From: Stercorarius parasiticus
Lineage: Eukaryota; Chordata; Aves; Charadriiformes; Stercorariidae
Length of the DNA stretch: 64,000 nucleotides
Direction: 5' to 3'
Assembly (NCBI GenBank): GCA_013396915.1
Contig: VWZL01001363.1
Coordinates: forward strand, 97,536 to 161,535
Shown here piece after piece: positions 12,201 through 27,200 of this stretch. Each line of letters opens with the position of its first letter. Position 1 is the first letter of the stretch. A program made the position numbers and the translations under genes. The notes below the pieces were generated by a model, which was not told the origin of the DNA, searched no databases, and worked only from the letters and a program-made list of their open reading frames with translations.

Positions 12201-15200
12201 CTTGTTATTACAAACCACTGTAATGTGTTTTTTCTGCGAACTGATTCTGTTTCTATCGAAACACAGACTTGGAGAACTCGACAACTTCTATCGTTTCCTT
12301 TAGACAGTTCCTGCTTCCTTTAAATGCCTGCGCTTGATGTCAGCAACTGATAATACTGTGCTTCATCACACAGGAGCTCTTCAGTTTTATTGGTGGCTGG
12401 AATTGTGTGTGTGTATGTATGCGTATATATGTACCTATATGTGTGTATATATATGTACACATGTATGTATACATAAATATATATTTAAACATACATAAAA
12501 CCAAATTAAATAAACCTATAATATATATATATAAACAAGCTATAAATATTGTTCTTTTGGTAAAATGTTATGCATGGGAACATAAGGAAATTACTAATGG
12601 TGACACCGTTTGTACAAGGCTGGAAGTGAAATATGCCATAGGGTCAGAGAATGACAGAGGTTAGAAGGAACCTCTGGGGTTTCTAGCCCAACCTCCTGCT
12701 GGGAGCAGGGTGACTTTGGTGTTAGAGCGTGTTGCTAAGGGCCATCCTCGTCCTGTCAAATTGTTGAAAGTCTCCAAGGATTGAGATTCAACAGCCTCTC
12801 TGGGCACCTCTTTCAAGGCTACGTCACCGCCACAATGAAACTTTTCCCCTCACCAATCACAATGTTGTCTAGATGGCCCAGGTCGTCTTCCCAAGGTCTG
12901 TCCTTCGTTTCTTGAGTTTATGTGCATATGGGAGGCAACAACTATAGCAGGTTTAAAACAAGCAAGCATCTTCTGTCAGCTGTTGACTTGCAGAGGGCCC
13001 TGTTGGGGCTGATGCCCGTAAGTGCAGCAGGGTAGGCTCTGGGCCATACATTTTGGCCGCTGCTGCTCTGCCTTTCCCCCCCTCCCCAGCCCCGCACAAC
13101 AGCACGGCTGCATGCCAGCCGGCCAGGCTTCTCAACGCGTTCTCCTTTTACAGGACTGCAGAGTCAGGCAGGCAACCGTTAGGGTCTCTCAGACAGCCTT
13201 TTACAGTTTATTACAATGTGTAAGAAATATATGTCTAGTTTTTCGGCTTGGGTTCTTTTAGATTAAGGACTGTTCTTGAGCATTGTTCCTGATTTTAGAC
13301 ATTCTACCTCTTTTTTTTTTTTTTTTCTTTCACAGTAGGGGTGCATTGCACATCTATTTCAGGGATTGCTTTCGTAAAATCACACCAGCCTTTTTTTATC
13401 TGACTCTTGTTACAAAAGGAACAAGGTAGGGATAGGCACTTTTGTGCCAACTCACCGTTTTATGTTGTCTCTTTCATGGTAGAAGACTGAGTGAGCTCTT
13501 GAGCCTCATTTCACTTGTCCTTGCAAGCAAATGGATTTGTAAGTCTTTCCTGTCTTTCCCTACCTGGGAAACGATTTTCAGTAGCCACAAAGCCCATGAA
13601 AGTTTGAATGTGGTCTGCATAATAATTAGCAGCTATAAAAGAAGTTTTAGATATTCGTTCTTCAATTCTAGATGATTTTCTGTGTTTTGGAGATGTTTGT
13701 ATCTATTTTTTATACATATGTGTATGTTTTAATGGATGTATTTAAGTAGCTGTATTTATATTAAGTGTCTGTGTATATATAGGTAGGTAGATACACACGA
13801 ATACTTAATTTCCTCTGTCTCCATCATTTATGCCTATAGCATTTATTTTTTGGGCCGAGTTTAGAGTAACAATCTTGCGCTAAGATTTTTCTGACTTTCC
13901 AAGCTGCTTTTTCTGCCTGTTTCTAGATTTGAACGTGATGCTCTTACAGTTTCACTTACTACCATGTTTTGTTTTGTTTACTGGGTGGTAAATAGCGCAT
14001 TATGTAGGCTGCTCACCTGGCAGTGTCTCGCTAGCAAATTGCCAGCATAGTCTTCGAGATTAGGTTTTGGTCTCTCTTCTACTCCCAAAATCATAGCATC
14101 TCATTTTGATGGGCATGCTGCTCCTGCCAGGAGTTTTCACCTGACCCTGTTCCAGGAAATGGCGCAGCAGCTGGGTGTTTCCTCTCTGGCACACCGTGGT
14201 GACTGCTGGACTTCACCCAGAAGCTTCTCTTCCATCTGTTATCTAAAGGTGGAATAACTGTGGTGACTTTTTTTTTTTTTGCAACGTGTCTAGGAAAAGC
14301 GAACTCTTTGGAGAGCTTATCTGCAGAAACTTGACCTTGACAGCGCATCCCTTCCCTCTAATCCGGCAGCTGATTACGTGCTCTGTGCTCGGGGCTTGCG
14401 TTGGCGCAGGTATTCCCATGCTTTATGTTTGGTTGGAGTCCAGAAGACCCAGCGCTCTTCTACTTAGGAGCAAGTCCTTTGCATAAAACACTTGTAGGTG
14501 TATTTGCTTTAGTAGTTTCGTAACACTATGGTCACTGGTTTGGGGATGGCTTTTTTTTTGTTTTTGTTTGTTTTCTGAGCTTTTTTGGAGTGGATAATTG
14601 GTTACTGGTAACTACATTAAACGTAATACCTTTTAGTCATTACTTTATTGTTAGTTGGCAGGATTCCTTGTATTTATAAACAGGCTTTAGACCTGCAAAG
14701 GAGTGTGTCTCTGGGACATCTCATTTCCTCCTTCACACAGTTAAGTGAGGGAGTAATAAATCTGCAGCATTGTTTATGTTTGGCTGGTTTTTTGTTGTCT
14801 TTTTTTTTTAAATAGGCAGGCTTGCTTTTTATAGCAGTACGGAATAAGAATACAGCAACGCTTCCACAAGTGCTTTAGGATCTTTTACTATTTTTGTTTC
14901 CTATCTTCTGTAAAAATGTGTCAGTTTTCTTTGTCATTATGCTTTCATTTAATAGTCACCTGCATACATTTTCCAGAGGAGTTAACATGATTATTTTTCA
15001 ACCGTTTTTCTTTACAGATTTTGGTAGAGGTCCTTAGCTTCCTCTGACGTCTAGATAAGTGGTTGATTTCTTTTTTTAACCTGATAAAGTTCCCAGATCA
15101 ATGATAGTAACCACAAATTATGATTATTTTTTTCCCTTCTTTAAACATTGCTTTTACTATACACAATTGTCTGTAAGGACCAGGTGCATCCACACCCTAT

Positions 15201-18200
15201 TAGTGATGGTTACAATAACTCTGTTCAGTTATTGTGTTACTTTGCAAAATATCTGATTCAGTACAAGAAAAATTACTTGCATCAAAGTAAGTTTCTGAAT
15301 GTAGGCCTAGGAAATCATATGGCTCTGTGCAAATGTTAAGTGTATCTCATGACCTTGGAAGAAAATTGCAAACATGGGTAACCGTTTCAGCGAAATGAAA
15401 CCACTATTTCAAATCATCAAAATAAAAAAAAAAAAGTTTTCCCCATGGACACATGCAGAAATGCCTTCTGGTCTGCACATCCGGAATCTGGGCTAGGGAG
15501 GAACTTCTGTTGCCTTTTTCTAACAATTTGGAATTAGGAGGGTCTGTGGATTTCTTAGATTTGTGGATTTTAGGATACAGATTTAGTCCACTCTTATAGG
15601 TGAGCTTTCTAGGCAATCTTTTTTTAATGTATTTTTAATCTGTCTTAAACAGATTTGCCTTTTTTTTCCTCAACCTTCTTTCACAATATTTGCTTCTATT
15701 TCAGACTTGCCAGCTTTCTTCCTTACTTCTCACAATGTTTTTATACTAGCCAGTGCAGCCCTTTATTATCCGAAATCTTAAAGCAGTGTTTGGCAGTCTG
15801 TCTTGTTGAGACCTTACTGTCACTGGGAGAATCGTTCTTTAAAACATCAAATAAACTGGAAAACAATTTCACAATCTAGCTAGCCTCTGTTTTCAGAGAC
15901 TTGATCATATCATGGTGTTGTAGACTGAACTATATCCTGGGGGGGCTCTTTCCTAACGAGGTTTGTTTCAGCAGACGCAATTTAGGGAGCATTTACCCAG
16001 GCTGCTGGGCTGGGAGCGAGTGGTGGGGAAATGTGGGCCAGCATCATTTTAACTCGTGTTGCTTACATGTTCCAGCCTTGCCCCGAGTAATTAGCCCATT
16101 CTGGCTGTTATCAGCACCTTGCTGCTATCTGCTTCGCTAATTGGACCAAGACACACCTTCCGTAAACGTCAGTACCTTTTTCTGTAATACCCGAACACAT
16201 GTGGGGTATGTAGGCGTGCAAAACCAGGTGCAGCCTTTCCGTCCTCAGATAAGACTCCTTTTTTTTTCTTTTTTTTTTTTTTCAAAAACAGTTGGTTCAA
16301 GGTAGTTTTATATGAGAAAATAAATTAGCATGAAAAATTGGGTAGTGCTGGGAGGAGATAAGAATAATCTGATTTATCATATCCTTTAATTCCACTGGAA
16401 ATGTTGCACCCCTACATAGAATGACAGGGGTTGGAAGGGACCTCTGGAGATCATCCCGGGTTTTGGTGTAAAGTGGCTGCATCGCTTCTGGCTCACATGC
16501 TGGATTTTTATCTAGAGGTTGCTCCCCTCCAAGGAGGAGTGAGGAGCAGCTGTTCAAACGCACACTCAGCCTGGAGCAGGTAACGTGACCTCTGTGACTC
16601 TACAGGGTGGCTCAGAAACCATTGCTGCCACCTGTGTCATGCTGCTGAGCTTGGGATGCTCATGGATGTCTCTGTGGAACCCTCAGCTGCTGCTGGGAGC
16701 AGGAGGGAAGGGAGAAGTGGAAAAGGGGGGAGAAGAGGACTCCAGCACAGCTGTGTCCTCTGCCGTGGCTTTGGGAAGGCGGGAGGAGGAGGTGGTGTTT
16801 GATGCCTGGCAGACCCCTGAGTTCACATTGCTGCTTCTGCAGTTCATGGGGTGGGGAGCAGAGGTGAAATTGGATTGAGATGCCCATTTGTCCAGATCAG
16901 CCGTTTTCACTTACAGCCTAAAAAAGGCCATGTTTGCTTTTACTAATGCTGTTTAATTCAGCATCCTAGCCCTCTATGAATTCGAGCTCTGGGGCCCCCA
17001 ATATAAGAAGGACGTGGACCTGTTGGAGCAAGTCCGGAGGAGGGCCATGAAGATGACCAGAGGGCTGGAGCACCTCTCCTATGAAGACAGGCTGAGAGAG
17101 CTGGGGTTGTTCAGCCTGGAGAAGAGAAGGCTCCAGGGAGACCTTATAGCAGCCTTCCAGTACCTAAAGGGGGCCTACAGGAGAGATGGGGAGGGACTCT
17201 CTATCAGGGAGTGTAGCAATGGGATGACAGGTAACAGCTTTAAACTGAAAGAGGGGAGATTTAGATATTAGGAAGAAATTCTTGACTGTGAGGGTGGTGA
17301 GGCGCTGGAACGGACTGGCCAGAGAAGTTGTGGATGCCCCATCCCTGGAATTGTTCAAGGCCAGGCTGGATGGGGCTTTGAGCAGCCTGATCTAGTGGGA
17401 GGTGTCCCTGCCCATGGCAGGGGGGTTGGAACGAGATCATCTTTAAGGTCCCTTCCAACTCTAACCATTCTATGAAATTAGGAAGAGAAAAGGAGGTGGT
17501 GGTGTGAGTCAGCATGTCCACCACCCACTGTAACAAACCCAGCAAGCCTGGTTCCTAGCTCACTGCGTGCACCCCAGCCTGAAGCAGGAGCCTGACAATG
17601 TTTGCCAGATGATGCTGTGATGGTGCGTATGTTGCAATGTCACGTAACGTGGTCACATAAATCATTTTAAATCAGATATAGCAGTGACACAGGCTGTTCT
17701 GAACTTCCCGAGAGAAGCTACAGCATCTTGAATTCTGTATTTTCAGGCATTCATAATGAAACTTCAAAACTTAAAAATTTCAGCAGTCTAGAACAATTTT
17801 GGTTTTGTTGATTGCTGAGAATAATTTTAACATCTTGATTTTCAACATATACTTTTTTGCATTAATAATGTTCCAGAACGTTATTTATAAAAAAGAAGTA
17901 CACCTTTAGAAGGCGTGAAATAATTTGAGCCAATTGTATTCTTAACAAATCTTTCAAAACTCACAGAACATTTCCCATTTTTTCTTAAAATATGTGTAAC
18001 TTGGCATCTAGAACATAAAAATTCGGGGATTAAAAATGTATTTTCTCTTGCCGTATTGTTGTTGCAGTTGTGGTGAAAGTCTTACATAAAAGTCTGTCAG
18101 CAACCATTCCTAATTAACTCATGGCAGCATGCCCGGTGTGCACACATTCGTGCTGTCTCTCCCTGTGTGTAGATATGCATCTCTAAGAGAGAAACAGCTC

Positions 18201-21200
18201 CTTACAATGAAATAAATTGAGTGATTACATTAATTGACACAAATGTTCTCTAAAATAGCCCATTTAATTTTGTTTAGGCATTTCCTGACTGATGTCGTCT
18301 CGGTTTCTAATAAATAACCTATTGTAAAACTTGCTAACAGAAGATTTTGTGGTGTGGTAGATTCCAAGGTTAAATTATAAAACTTGTCAGCCGTATAGTC
18401 TCGGTTAGACTGTGACTCGCAAATGCGGTGTAAAAGCATAAAACCGAAACACCACAGGAAGGTGGATGTATGATGATACCCCTTTACTTACTTCGCTTCA
18501 GGTTGCATTTTGTGGAGACGGATGTTTGAGTAGGTGCTATAGTAAAAGATCCAGGAAAGGTAGTACACAGCGCACTTGTTTTTAAGTTCGTGTTCAAGCA
18601 CAGCGCTATTCTCTCTTTCTTTTCTCCTGTCTAGGAATTTAAAGATTCGTGGCGGAATACAATTAGAGTTTTAAAAACGCAGATGTTGATTTTATTACAA
18701 ATTGAAAAACAAAAGCTGGTCTCTTGGCGTTTCTTGTGTTATACCTGTCTTTTAAGCTGCGGTGATCAAGCAGGAGGGATCTGGAACATCCCGCTGGAAC
18801 ATTCCACTCAGTGTGGCAGAGGGCGCCTGAGAGAATCCAAGGAGGTGCAGCAGCAGGGCGCTGCTGGAGCGGGGCAGTGTCCCACCCGCTCCCTGGGAGG
18901 TGGCACGGGGCAGTCCTGGCTGCGTTCTCTCTGTGTGCAGCTCTGCTGCGCGCTAAGACTCTGCTTGTGCGTTTTCTGGTGGGGTTGCAGAGAACGGGAG
19001 CCATTGGAGGACTGAGGAGTTTGCATCACGTTGCCCGTTATGGTTGTTATCCATTATATATCACTGTTTCTCAGTGAAATCCAAGTGCTGTTTAAAACAT
19101 ACCTTTGTTTTGCTGGCTTTAAGAAGGCTGCTTGCATGCGCTGGCAAAGGGTTTTTCTTCAGTGGCTGATCCTGCTATCTGATAACTTTTTCCAAAATCA
19201 GCTTGGCTAGAGATATGTGTACTTTCTTGAAGAAAATGAAGCCATTCAACATGCACACACTTTTAACTTTTGAGGGTTTTTTAATATATGTTATTATCTA
19301 TATAAACAGTAAAGTTCCTGTGCTTTAATAAGATAATAAATGTAGTGATGGAATACGTTGGACTACAAATGACTGTGCTTCTGCATTTATCGTCTATGCT
19401 TGGAAATGTCACGTTTACAGGCAACTCATTTCCTCAGGTCTATGTTATGTTTTTCCAAACCGTTTGGTAGTTATGATAACTAGGTTCCAGGTGATGTATC
19501 AGGCAGCCGCTAGTAGGGACTATAGGTAGCTTCCTGTCATTTAACTTTAGCCATGGAAAAGTTAAGCATCTGTGCTGTATTTAAACCTCTGTAGACCAGG
19601 GGGAAGTATGTTTGCCTGTGCTAGATAAACGTCTTAAGGAGAGTGAGGTGAATTGCCTCTGGATTTGTCTTTATGGACATGCAGAGTCCAGACGATTAAC
19701 TCAAAGCTAGCACCTAGCTTTTAAATGGCTAACGTGAGATGCAGTTAATCTTGTCTCAACATGATCCCCTGTATTGGGAAAGGCTAGTGTTACGCATTTA
19801 GGGTGGCACTAAAGAGCACCTTAGTCAGAAGCCGAAAGCAGCTTGCCGTATAGGCATTATAAATAAACATTCCCAGTATCTGCAAAAACATATTTTTGGA
19901 CCGCTGTCACCAGTTTGTATCCTCCCTGTCATTCTAATGACATATTGTAACCGATACACATTTGTTTTTCTGAAGAACCCAAAGTAGGAGTGAAATGATT
20001 CACTTGGAAAGTAGAGCTTGGATACTTGGGTGACACACAAAGAATAGAAATACGTCCTGAAGTTTGCAAAAGTGAATACAGAAAATGCACTGTTCAGGTG
20101 GTTCTGTTGTAAATAGGAGTTGGGAAATGGAAAAGCTGAGTTATGACCACCAGGCTTTAAGTCAGGTTTCATATTTGTAGTTTTTCTTGAAGCTTGTGTA
20201 TCTTGTGAAATGGTAGTATTTAGTGTCCGTATGCGTGCCGCTTAATTGTTATTCAACAACACTTCTAAGCATTTCCATTTCAGGGATTCATTCTTTTTTT
20301 TTCATTTTATGATTTTCTTACACTATTATTTTTCCAGGGTTTGAACACTTTAGATTTATAATCTCCCTGGTGGGATTATTTTTGAAGACCGAGCAAAACT
20401 TTGAAATTTCTTTCAAAGCAGAAAGTTAAGGAAAACTATGCTTCATTTCATCAGCAATATTTGCGACTGCTAGCAGCTGAGCTCTTGTAGTAATCTAGAA
20501 AGAAATACATGTCTTGGAAATAATTCCTGAGGTAAACCTGAGAATCTGTGTAGAAGCTGAACAACTTTACTTTTTTTCTAATTCTTTAAAATTTTCAAAT
20601 TTTTAGTTGGCCTGTACGTGATGATTAGTTTTCCCCAAAATAAACTTCACATACTAAAAAGCTAAGCTTCCAGCTGTGCTCTATGTATTTCAATGTGCAT
20701 GGTGAGAGGTGGGATTCTTTCTTTGGCAGGCCATCAGCCTTCTCCAATGGGGCTATTGGGGGGCCGGGGGCTGCAGGGGGATGTGGGCACCACTCAGGGC
20801 AGCCTGGCTGGCAGCTTGCCCTGCCCTGGCAAGTTACTTCTCTCCGCTCGCGTTCTGCGTTCCACCACAGAGCTAGTAAATAAAATACCCTTGATAGTTT
20901 TGGCCTTTTTCTTGACTTCGGAAACCTAAGAAACATGTGCTCTGGCATGTCCTGTAGGAGGCTGACCTTTTCCCGCAGTGCAGGGCACGCTCATCGAAGG
21001 AGTCAGCAACGCACAGTGAATAACAAACAGTTTGGGGAATTGCCTTGCTCTGTGCCAAATTATGTTTCCCGTCTCCAGCATGTGATTTTTCAGGCAAATC
21101 CATTGAAGTCTTTAATCTATAATTAGGCTTATAAGCTTCTTTAGACCTTGTGGATTTCCTTTTTTAAAGAATGGAATACAACATTATTATCCCATGAATC

Positions 21201-24200
21201 TTTCTGATATATTTTCCGGAGAAAGCTTTCCTGGAGGTTTTCTGGTTTTTTCCTTCATTTTTCTAAAATGGGTAGGTAAAGATCCCATTTTCATCAAGAA
21301 ATGAACTGAAATTACCTGGTACCTGTGATATATAAGAATAATTTTTTCCTGGCGGTAGTGAGCAAAAATGTTTTTCAATAGGCTTCTGTAAATACGTATT
21401 TCTAAAATTGGATTCGTACAGTAGGTTTTTCTGCCTTTTTTTTTTTTTAAAGTTAATTAAAATGTCACTCCTTCTTTCATGTGTTACTACATGAACATTT
21501 GGCAAAATAAATCACTTCTATCACCAGCTGATGGTGTGAGGCAGTTCTCTGTTAATGCCCCTGTTGGCCTTGGGACAAGTTACAGCCTGGATGGGCATTT
21601 TCGTACTTCACTGTATAAGTGTGTGTGTATATTGTATATCTTCCTGTCTATGTATTATATCTGTATGTGGGCATGCATGCATACGCATCGTATGCAATGG
21701 GTGTTGTTGCATAGCATTCCCTTCATCTTTGAGAAGTGCCCTTCTCTGTGCCTCCCCTGCCCCAGTGTCATCTCTCCGTATTGCCGCCTCACTTTCAGGT
21801 ATTTATTACAAAAGTACTCTACAGACTTTTTTTCTGCCTAAGAATTTTAATTTTACACCCTAATCTGAAGTAGGGTTAGACCCTAACTAGGTTCAGACTT
21901 TTTTTTTTTTCTATGCCACAGATCTTAATAAATACCGCCTCATCTTTAAAGAAACCTGGAAGTAATCTTTTTCCATTGCTAACAGCAGCAATAATTGATC
22001 AGTAAATATATTCCCAATGTGCTATAGGTATATAATTTTCTTCTGATGTTATTGTTTGGGTGTTTTGAAGCATTTCGGTTCCCCTAAACTGGCCTAAGGG
22101 ATTTTGCAATCATGTTTTCTATTGAGCAGTTCTGGCTTCCCTCTTCTGCTCCCAACAGCATAGGTTTTGGAGGGCTTGCTGATGTTCCTTTTTGGTAGGA
22201 GGGATGTCCTACCTGCTTCGGTATCTGTCGTGATCCAGTAGTCTACCGAAGTTGAAGCGTGTCCTTCTGCCCCATATAAACCCTGGTGACTCCAGGCAGT
22301 AAGCTGGAGGCATAAGAAAATTCAAACATCTTTAAAGTGTTCCTGTTCGTTTTCAAGAAAACCGCTCATACAGAATGCTCTAAGAAAAGGGGAGAAATGG
22401 TAATAAATACCACCATTATTTTAAAGTTCTTTCAGACCAGGGGGATCTTTAACAATTTACACATTTGGCTTAGCTGGAAGTTTCTTGGCATCCTTATATT
22501 CATTTGGGTAAGTTCATATATATATATATACACACACACACATATATATATATATGTATATATATATTTACGAACATACATTCTGGAGCTTAATCCAAAG
22601 GTTTGCAAACTTCCTGGCTCTCCGTAGAGCCAAAACCATGCTGTCTGTGTTTTTTGTGGATTTCGCTATTATATCTTGGCAGTTCTGTGGGCTTCCCAAA
22701 TTCTGCTCAGTGTGCATACATCTCAGTTCTGTAGCTGTTTTTTTCTTTTTTTTCCCCTCTTTATACATTGCTGTTCGTTCGCAGTTATGGTTTTACTGTC
22801 TAGCACTTGTTTTATTTTCCAAAGCATAAGTTATAGTAATTTAGGCTACTGTTTTTACCGCACTTCAGTTTCGTATTTCCCTTTTTTTGTTTCTTTCTGT
22901 AATCTGAGGCATATTTTGGCCATTGCTTGTTCCTCTGCTTGAGGTAATTTTGTGCAAAGACAGCTACTGCACATATACCAGCCCAGAATACCGCCTATCA
23001 TTTTTCTTCGTAGACATTTTTTGGGGTTGCAGAATTTTAGTCATAATGCTGCTGTGCAAACGGGACTTCATCCTAAAAGTGTTTGCATGACTTTTCCATG
23101 TACATACAGTTTCTCTAAGATGCTTGAGTATTCTTGTTCACAGTTAGTAAGTAGCGTACGAACTCTTCATTTGAGAATAGTTTTCTGAAAATTAACAAAT
23201 GCATTTGCGCTTGTACCTAAATGTAATCCCTTTTCTTACAGGTGCAGAGAGAAGAAGTATGATTATTACAACCTGCCAAAAACCTCCGTTGTGATAGCTT
23301 TTTATAACGAGGCTTGGTCAACGCTTCTGCGAACTGTTCACAGTGTTCTTGAGACGTCTCCAGATATACTTTTGGAAGAAATCATCCTTGTAGATGATTA
23401 CAGTGACAAAGGTAGGAAGAATAGTTCTAAATAATGTTGATTGTTGGTGGGATTTTCTGGTCAGCCAGTCATCACAGGAGGAAAAGATACGCTGTTTGGG
23501 TAACATACTGTAAAATTGTACAACATAGGGCATCTAACTGGAGAATGGATTTTCTGGTAGCGTGCCAGTAAAAATTTTGAGGACAAAATTTAGTTTAGAA
23601 TGGGGAAGGACGTTTGTCGTGTTGTAACAAGAGTGCTTCCATATATAGATAACTATGGTCTGGTTGGAGCATTTCAGGTTTCCTAATTTGAGCAAGTAAT
23701 GGTGTAATGTATAGTAAGGAGATACCTGGTTATCTGTTTTCAGTTGAATTATGGGACACAAAATGATGCTGGCATTTTCCGCCAGACGTGAATTGTGTTA
23801 AGGATAAAACTTCGGCATGGAAAAAGCTTTACGTAACATTTGAGACTCACTTAACAATTTGGAAATGAATTGAGAGGCAAATATGAAGCATTCGGTTCCT
23901 TAAAAGTAACTGTGATTTGTGTCCATGCAGGGTCTGTGCTTTTTCCTTGCCCTTTCCTAACATAGCAGAATCAGAATTCAAGACGCTGGTGCTCTAAGGC
24001 AATGCTATAAGTAATATGCTGCTGAAAAAAGAGCTTTCTGTGTCATGACGTAAACTAATTGTTCCAGAACTATAGTCTTCCTTTCTATTTTCGATTTGTT
24101 ACAGAACATCTAAAGGAGACTTTGGAAAATTATGTGGCTGGTTTACGCAAGGTGCGTCTTATACGCGCAAACAAGCGAGAGGGGCTGGTTCGAGCCCGGC

Positions 24201-27200
24201 TGCTGGGGGCATCTGTGGCCAAAGGGGACATCCTGACATTCTTGGACTGCCACTGCGAATGCCACGAGGGCTGGCTGGAGCCGCTGCTGGCAAGGTGAGG
24301 TTACACTCTGGGCTGGTTTTCTCTCCCGTTGCAGAAGAGACAGTTTGGCACGCTTCTGCAGTGGAAGAATAACTCTTTGCAGTTGTTTACCGAAGGTTAC
24401 TGCAGCCTGGTCCCTGAGGCACTGCCAAGGGTTTGTCTCCTGGTGGTGGGGTAGCAAGTGGAAGTGTGGAAGATCAGGAGGTGGATTTTGTTTTTTGTTT
24501 TCTCCTGAGGACCAAGCTGCTCTTTTTCTTCAGAGAAGGGGAAATTTTATTTTCAAGAAAAGGAATCCTCCCCCAGCTTCAAAACTACCTTGGGAAAGCT
24601 GGCTACTTCTGTCAGCCTGTGTGGTGGGTGAGAAGGAGGTCTGGAAAGATGCGTGCCCTAAGACATCCCCTGTTGCAGGGCGACATGCACATAAGCAGAT
24701 TGTAATATAAGTCAATAAACTCTATCTTCCTAGTCCTGAGCGAATCCGTCTTTCCAAACTGGTTCTGATACAAAGCATCATGAGGTAGGATAGGGAGGAG
24801 CTAAGTCAACACTGACTTTTACTTGGACACCATCTGTCCCGGGACACTGTACTTAACAGCTATGTAGTTTTTCATCTGCACTGCAGATCTGTCAAGCAGT
24901 TCAGAAAACGTGCATTAATTACAAAAAAAACCTAAAAAACAAAGAAAAAAAAACAACAAAAACCCCTAAACCGCAAAATACTGACTCTCTATTACAACTT
25001 AGAATATTTATGATGTTCTTGAAGCCTCACCCACACGTAGTCAGCAGCCATGTATGCACTTTTCCCACTGTCGGTTCAGCCACTGGTACATCTCACCACA
25101 GCCCCCTGCTGCCCCCACATCACATGCAGGAGGCTGTATTGCTTTTGCCCCTGTTGCTGACAGCTTACATCTTTATCCCCTTGGATGCCATTAGCAGGTA
25201 CTGATAGATAGAGTACCTGAATCAGACCTCCTAGGTATTGTATATAGAAAACCAGCGCTCTTTAAAACATAATTAAAAAAATATCCTTTCCTCAAGGTCA
25301 GTGGTTTGATTTGCATCCTATAAAGATTTACACCAGGTACTGTAGACTTCAGAGAAGGACCAAAAAAACCAACCCTATGCAAACTGGAGAGAGACTTCAA
25401 AAAGCACATTCTATCTGCAAGTCTTCCTGATTCCTAGTGGAACTTGTGTTCTCAAACTCCCCATGTCCATTTAAAGCTGTATCTGGAATAACATTTTAAA
25501 AACTTTTTTTTCCTTAAAATTGTCATATTTAACTTATTTCTAAATTTGACATCGAGTATCTTCCAGGTTAACTGTGGGCTAACTTTGAGCAGTATAGATA
25601 ATGTGAAGAAAGGAAAAGGGGTGAAAATCAAAGAATAAGCATAGTTTTAATGACTGTCCTCTGAAAAAACAGTACGTAACTGTGTAGATAATTCGTTAAT
25701 GTCTTCATTTCTTTAGCAAACCACTAGATGGCAATCTTGAGGAAGGATTGGGTTAATTTTAAGTGTAGTAAATCACCACTTGTAAAAAGTTAGCCCTGGA
25801 TGTGTCTTGGAATTTTTGCCCTTCTTGCTGCAGATGCAGACCTCATCTCTAAGGGGATGTCTGCATCATCTCTAAGGGCATATCTGACCCCAGCGTATGG
25901 GAGCAATACAACAGTGTTAGCATTTTGCAGTGCAAACATAGTTGTATTTGTAAGCTGCCTATGCATTGTACCATCTAGTTAATTCTTAACTTATGGAAGA
26001 GGTGATGGCTTTTCACTTACCCGATTCCTTTCGTAACTGAAATCGCATGCCAGCTACCTAATTTTTACTCCTTTTCCTTTGTGGGAGCGACAAAGAATTT
26101 TTACATTTTATTGGGATTTTCATTCCTGTGTGTACGTATCATTCTCACTGGTTTGTATGTAAGTTTTGTGCAAGTGAGACAGGAGATAGCAATATTTGTA
26201 GAAGCCCAACCAAACAGGATTTCAATGGGAGATCATAAGGAAGAAAACAGCTGTGTTTCTTCTTCCCTCCAGCAACAAGAGACCATTTCATACTTAAGGC
26301 AGTCTTTCTAAGCTCAGACAATTCTTCTTTGGAAATGCTGCTGTTCTGCTGCATTTACCCACCAGAAGCTGCTCTAATTTCAGAGCCAGAGTCCCTTGGT
26401 CAGCCAGCAGGTTTTAAGCTTAATAATCCCATGAGGAACTAACTCCCCTTGAATGACAGATACATCACATCTCTTCCTTGTTTGGCAATGTAGCGAGTTC
26501 AGTTTTCCTTCTCTGGAATATGCAAATCTGAAGATGCAAGGCTAAAGCAAGTACCAACATCTTAAAGTCAAACAAGTCACTTGGTTTCGGTGAACTAACA
26601 GGAGATGTCTACAGTGTAGAGAAGATTGCTAGAGTCATTTAGGAGAAAGACCTTAGCTTGAGCTTGCGCACTTGAAGTTGATCTCTCCTAGTACCGAGAG
26701 AGACCTTTCCATAAGTTGAGGTGAAGGCAAAGGATCCCACTGCCTTTTGTAAGGGCGAATGCTTTTGGAAAGAAAACACTACATGGTATTGAGAAATGGG
26801 AGGAAAGGGTTTATCTCCTTGCAGAAGTAGACCTGCAAGAAATGTCGTCAGCTCTGATACATTCTTAGTATGATTAAGATCTTAACTATCTTTAGATCAG
26901 CCTTGCTGATAGGTATGTCATTCTGCCGTACTATCTTGCTTCTCCTTTTTATCTCCTGTGTTGCTAGGGTTTCTGGAGGCCTTCTTCATGTATGTTTCAC
27001 TGGTGGACATCTAATACTGATGACATCGCATGGTTGTTTTGTTTAAGCTCATGGCTTCTTTTTGAGTTACTGTTGCAGTGCCCGGTATAACGTTTTGCAG
27101 ATGATCACAGTTACAAGAACAACCATGACTTTAAGGGCCAAGAATCTAGCTAATTTGTCATTCATCTCTGCAGAACTATACAATCGTGCTGCTCTATTAA

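Larger units (their letters stand above)
9056..23241 (+). other. GALNT12 intron 1 (14.2 kb)
   Basis: The donor is GTGAGT and the acceptor is TTTTCTTACAG. The intron holds CR1 fragments at 12640-12860, 16412-16456 and 16975-17476, T-rich runs at 11155-11172 and 11499-11553, and microsatellites at 12402-12484 and 22516-22570. A short GC-richer block lies near 18770-19010. No additional coding exon was recognised. Large first introns often carry enhancers, but none can be named here. Confidence 0.85.

Noticed and set aside
18683..19015. 110-codon frame in intron 1
   Set aside because: Cys/Trp/Leu-rich translation of a GC-richer patch, with equally long frames on the opposite strand; no signature.
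24345..24710. 121-codon frame just after exon 3
   Set aside because: Intronic, overlapping other frames of similar length, no similarity to a known domain.
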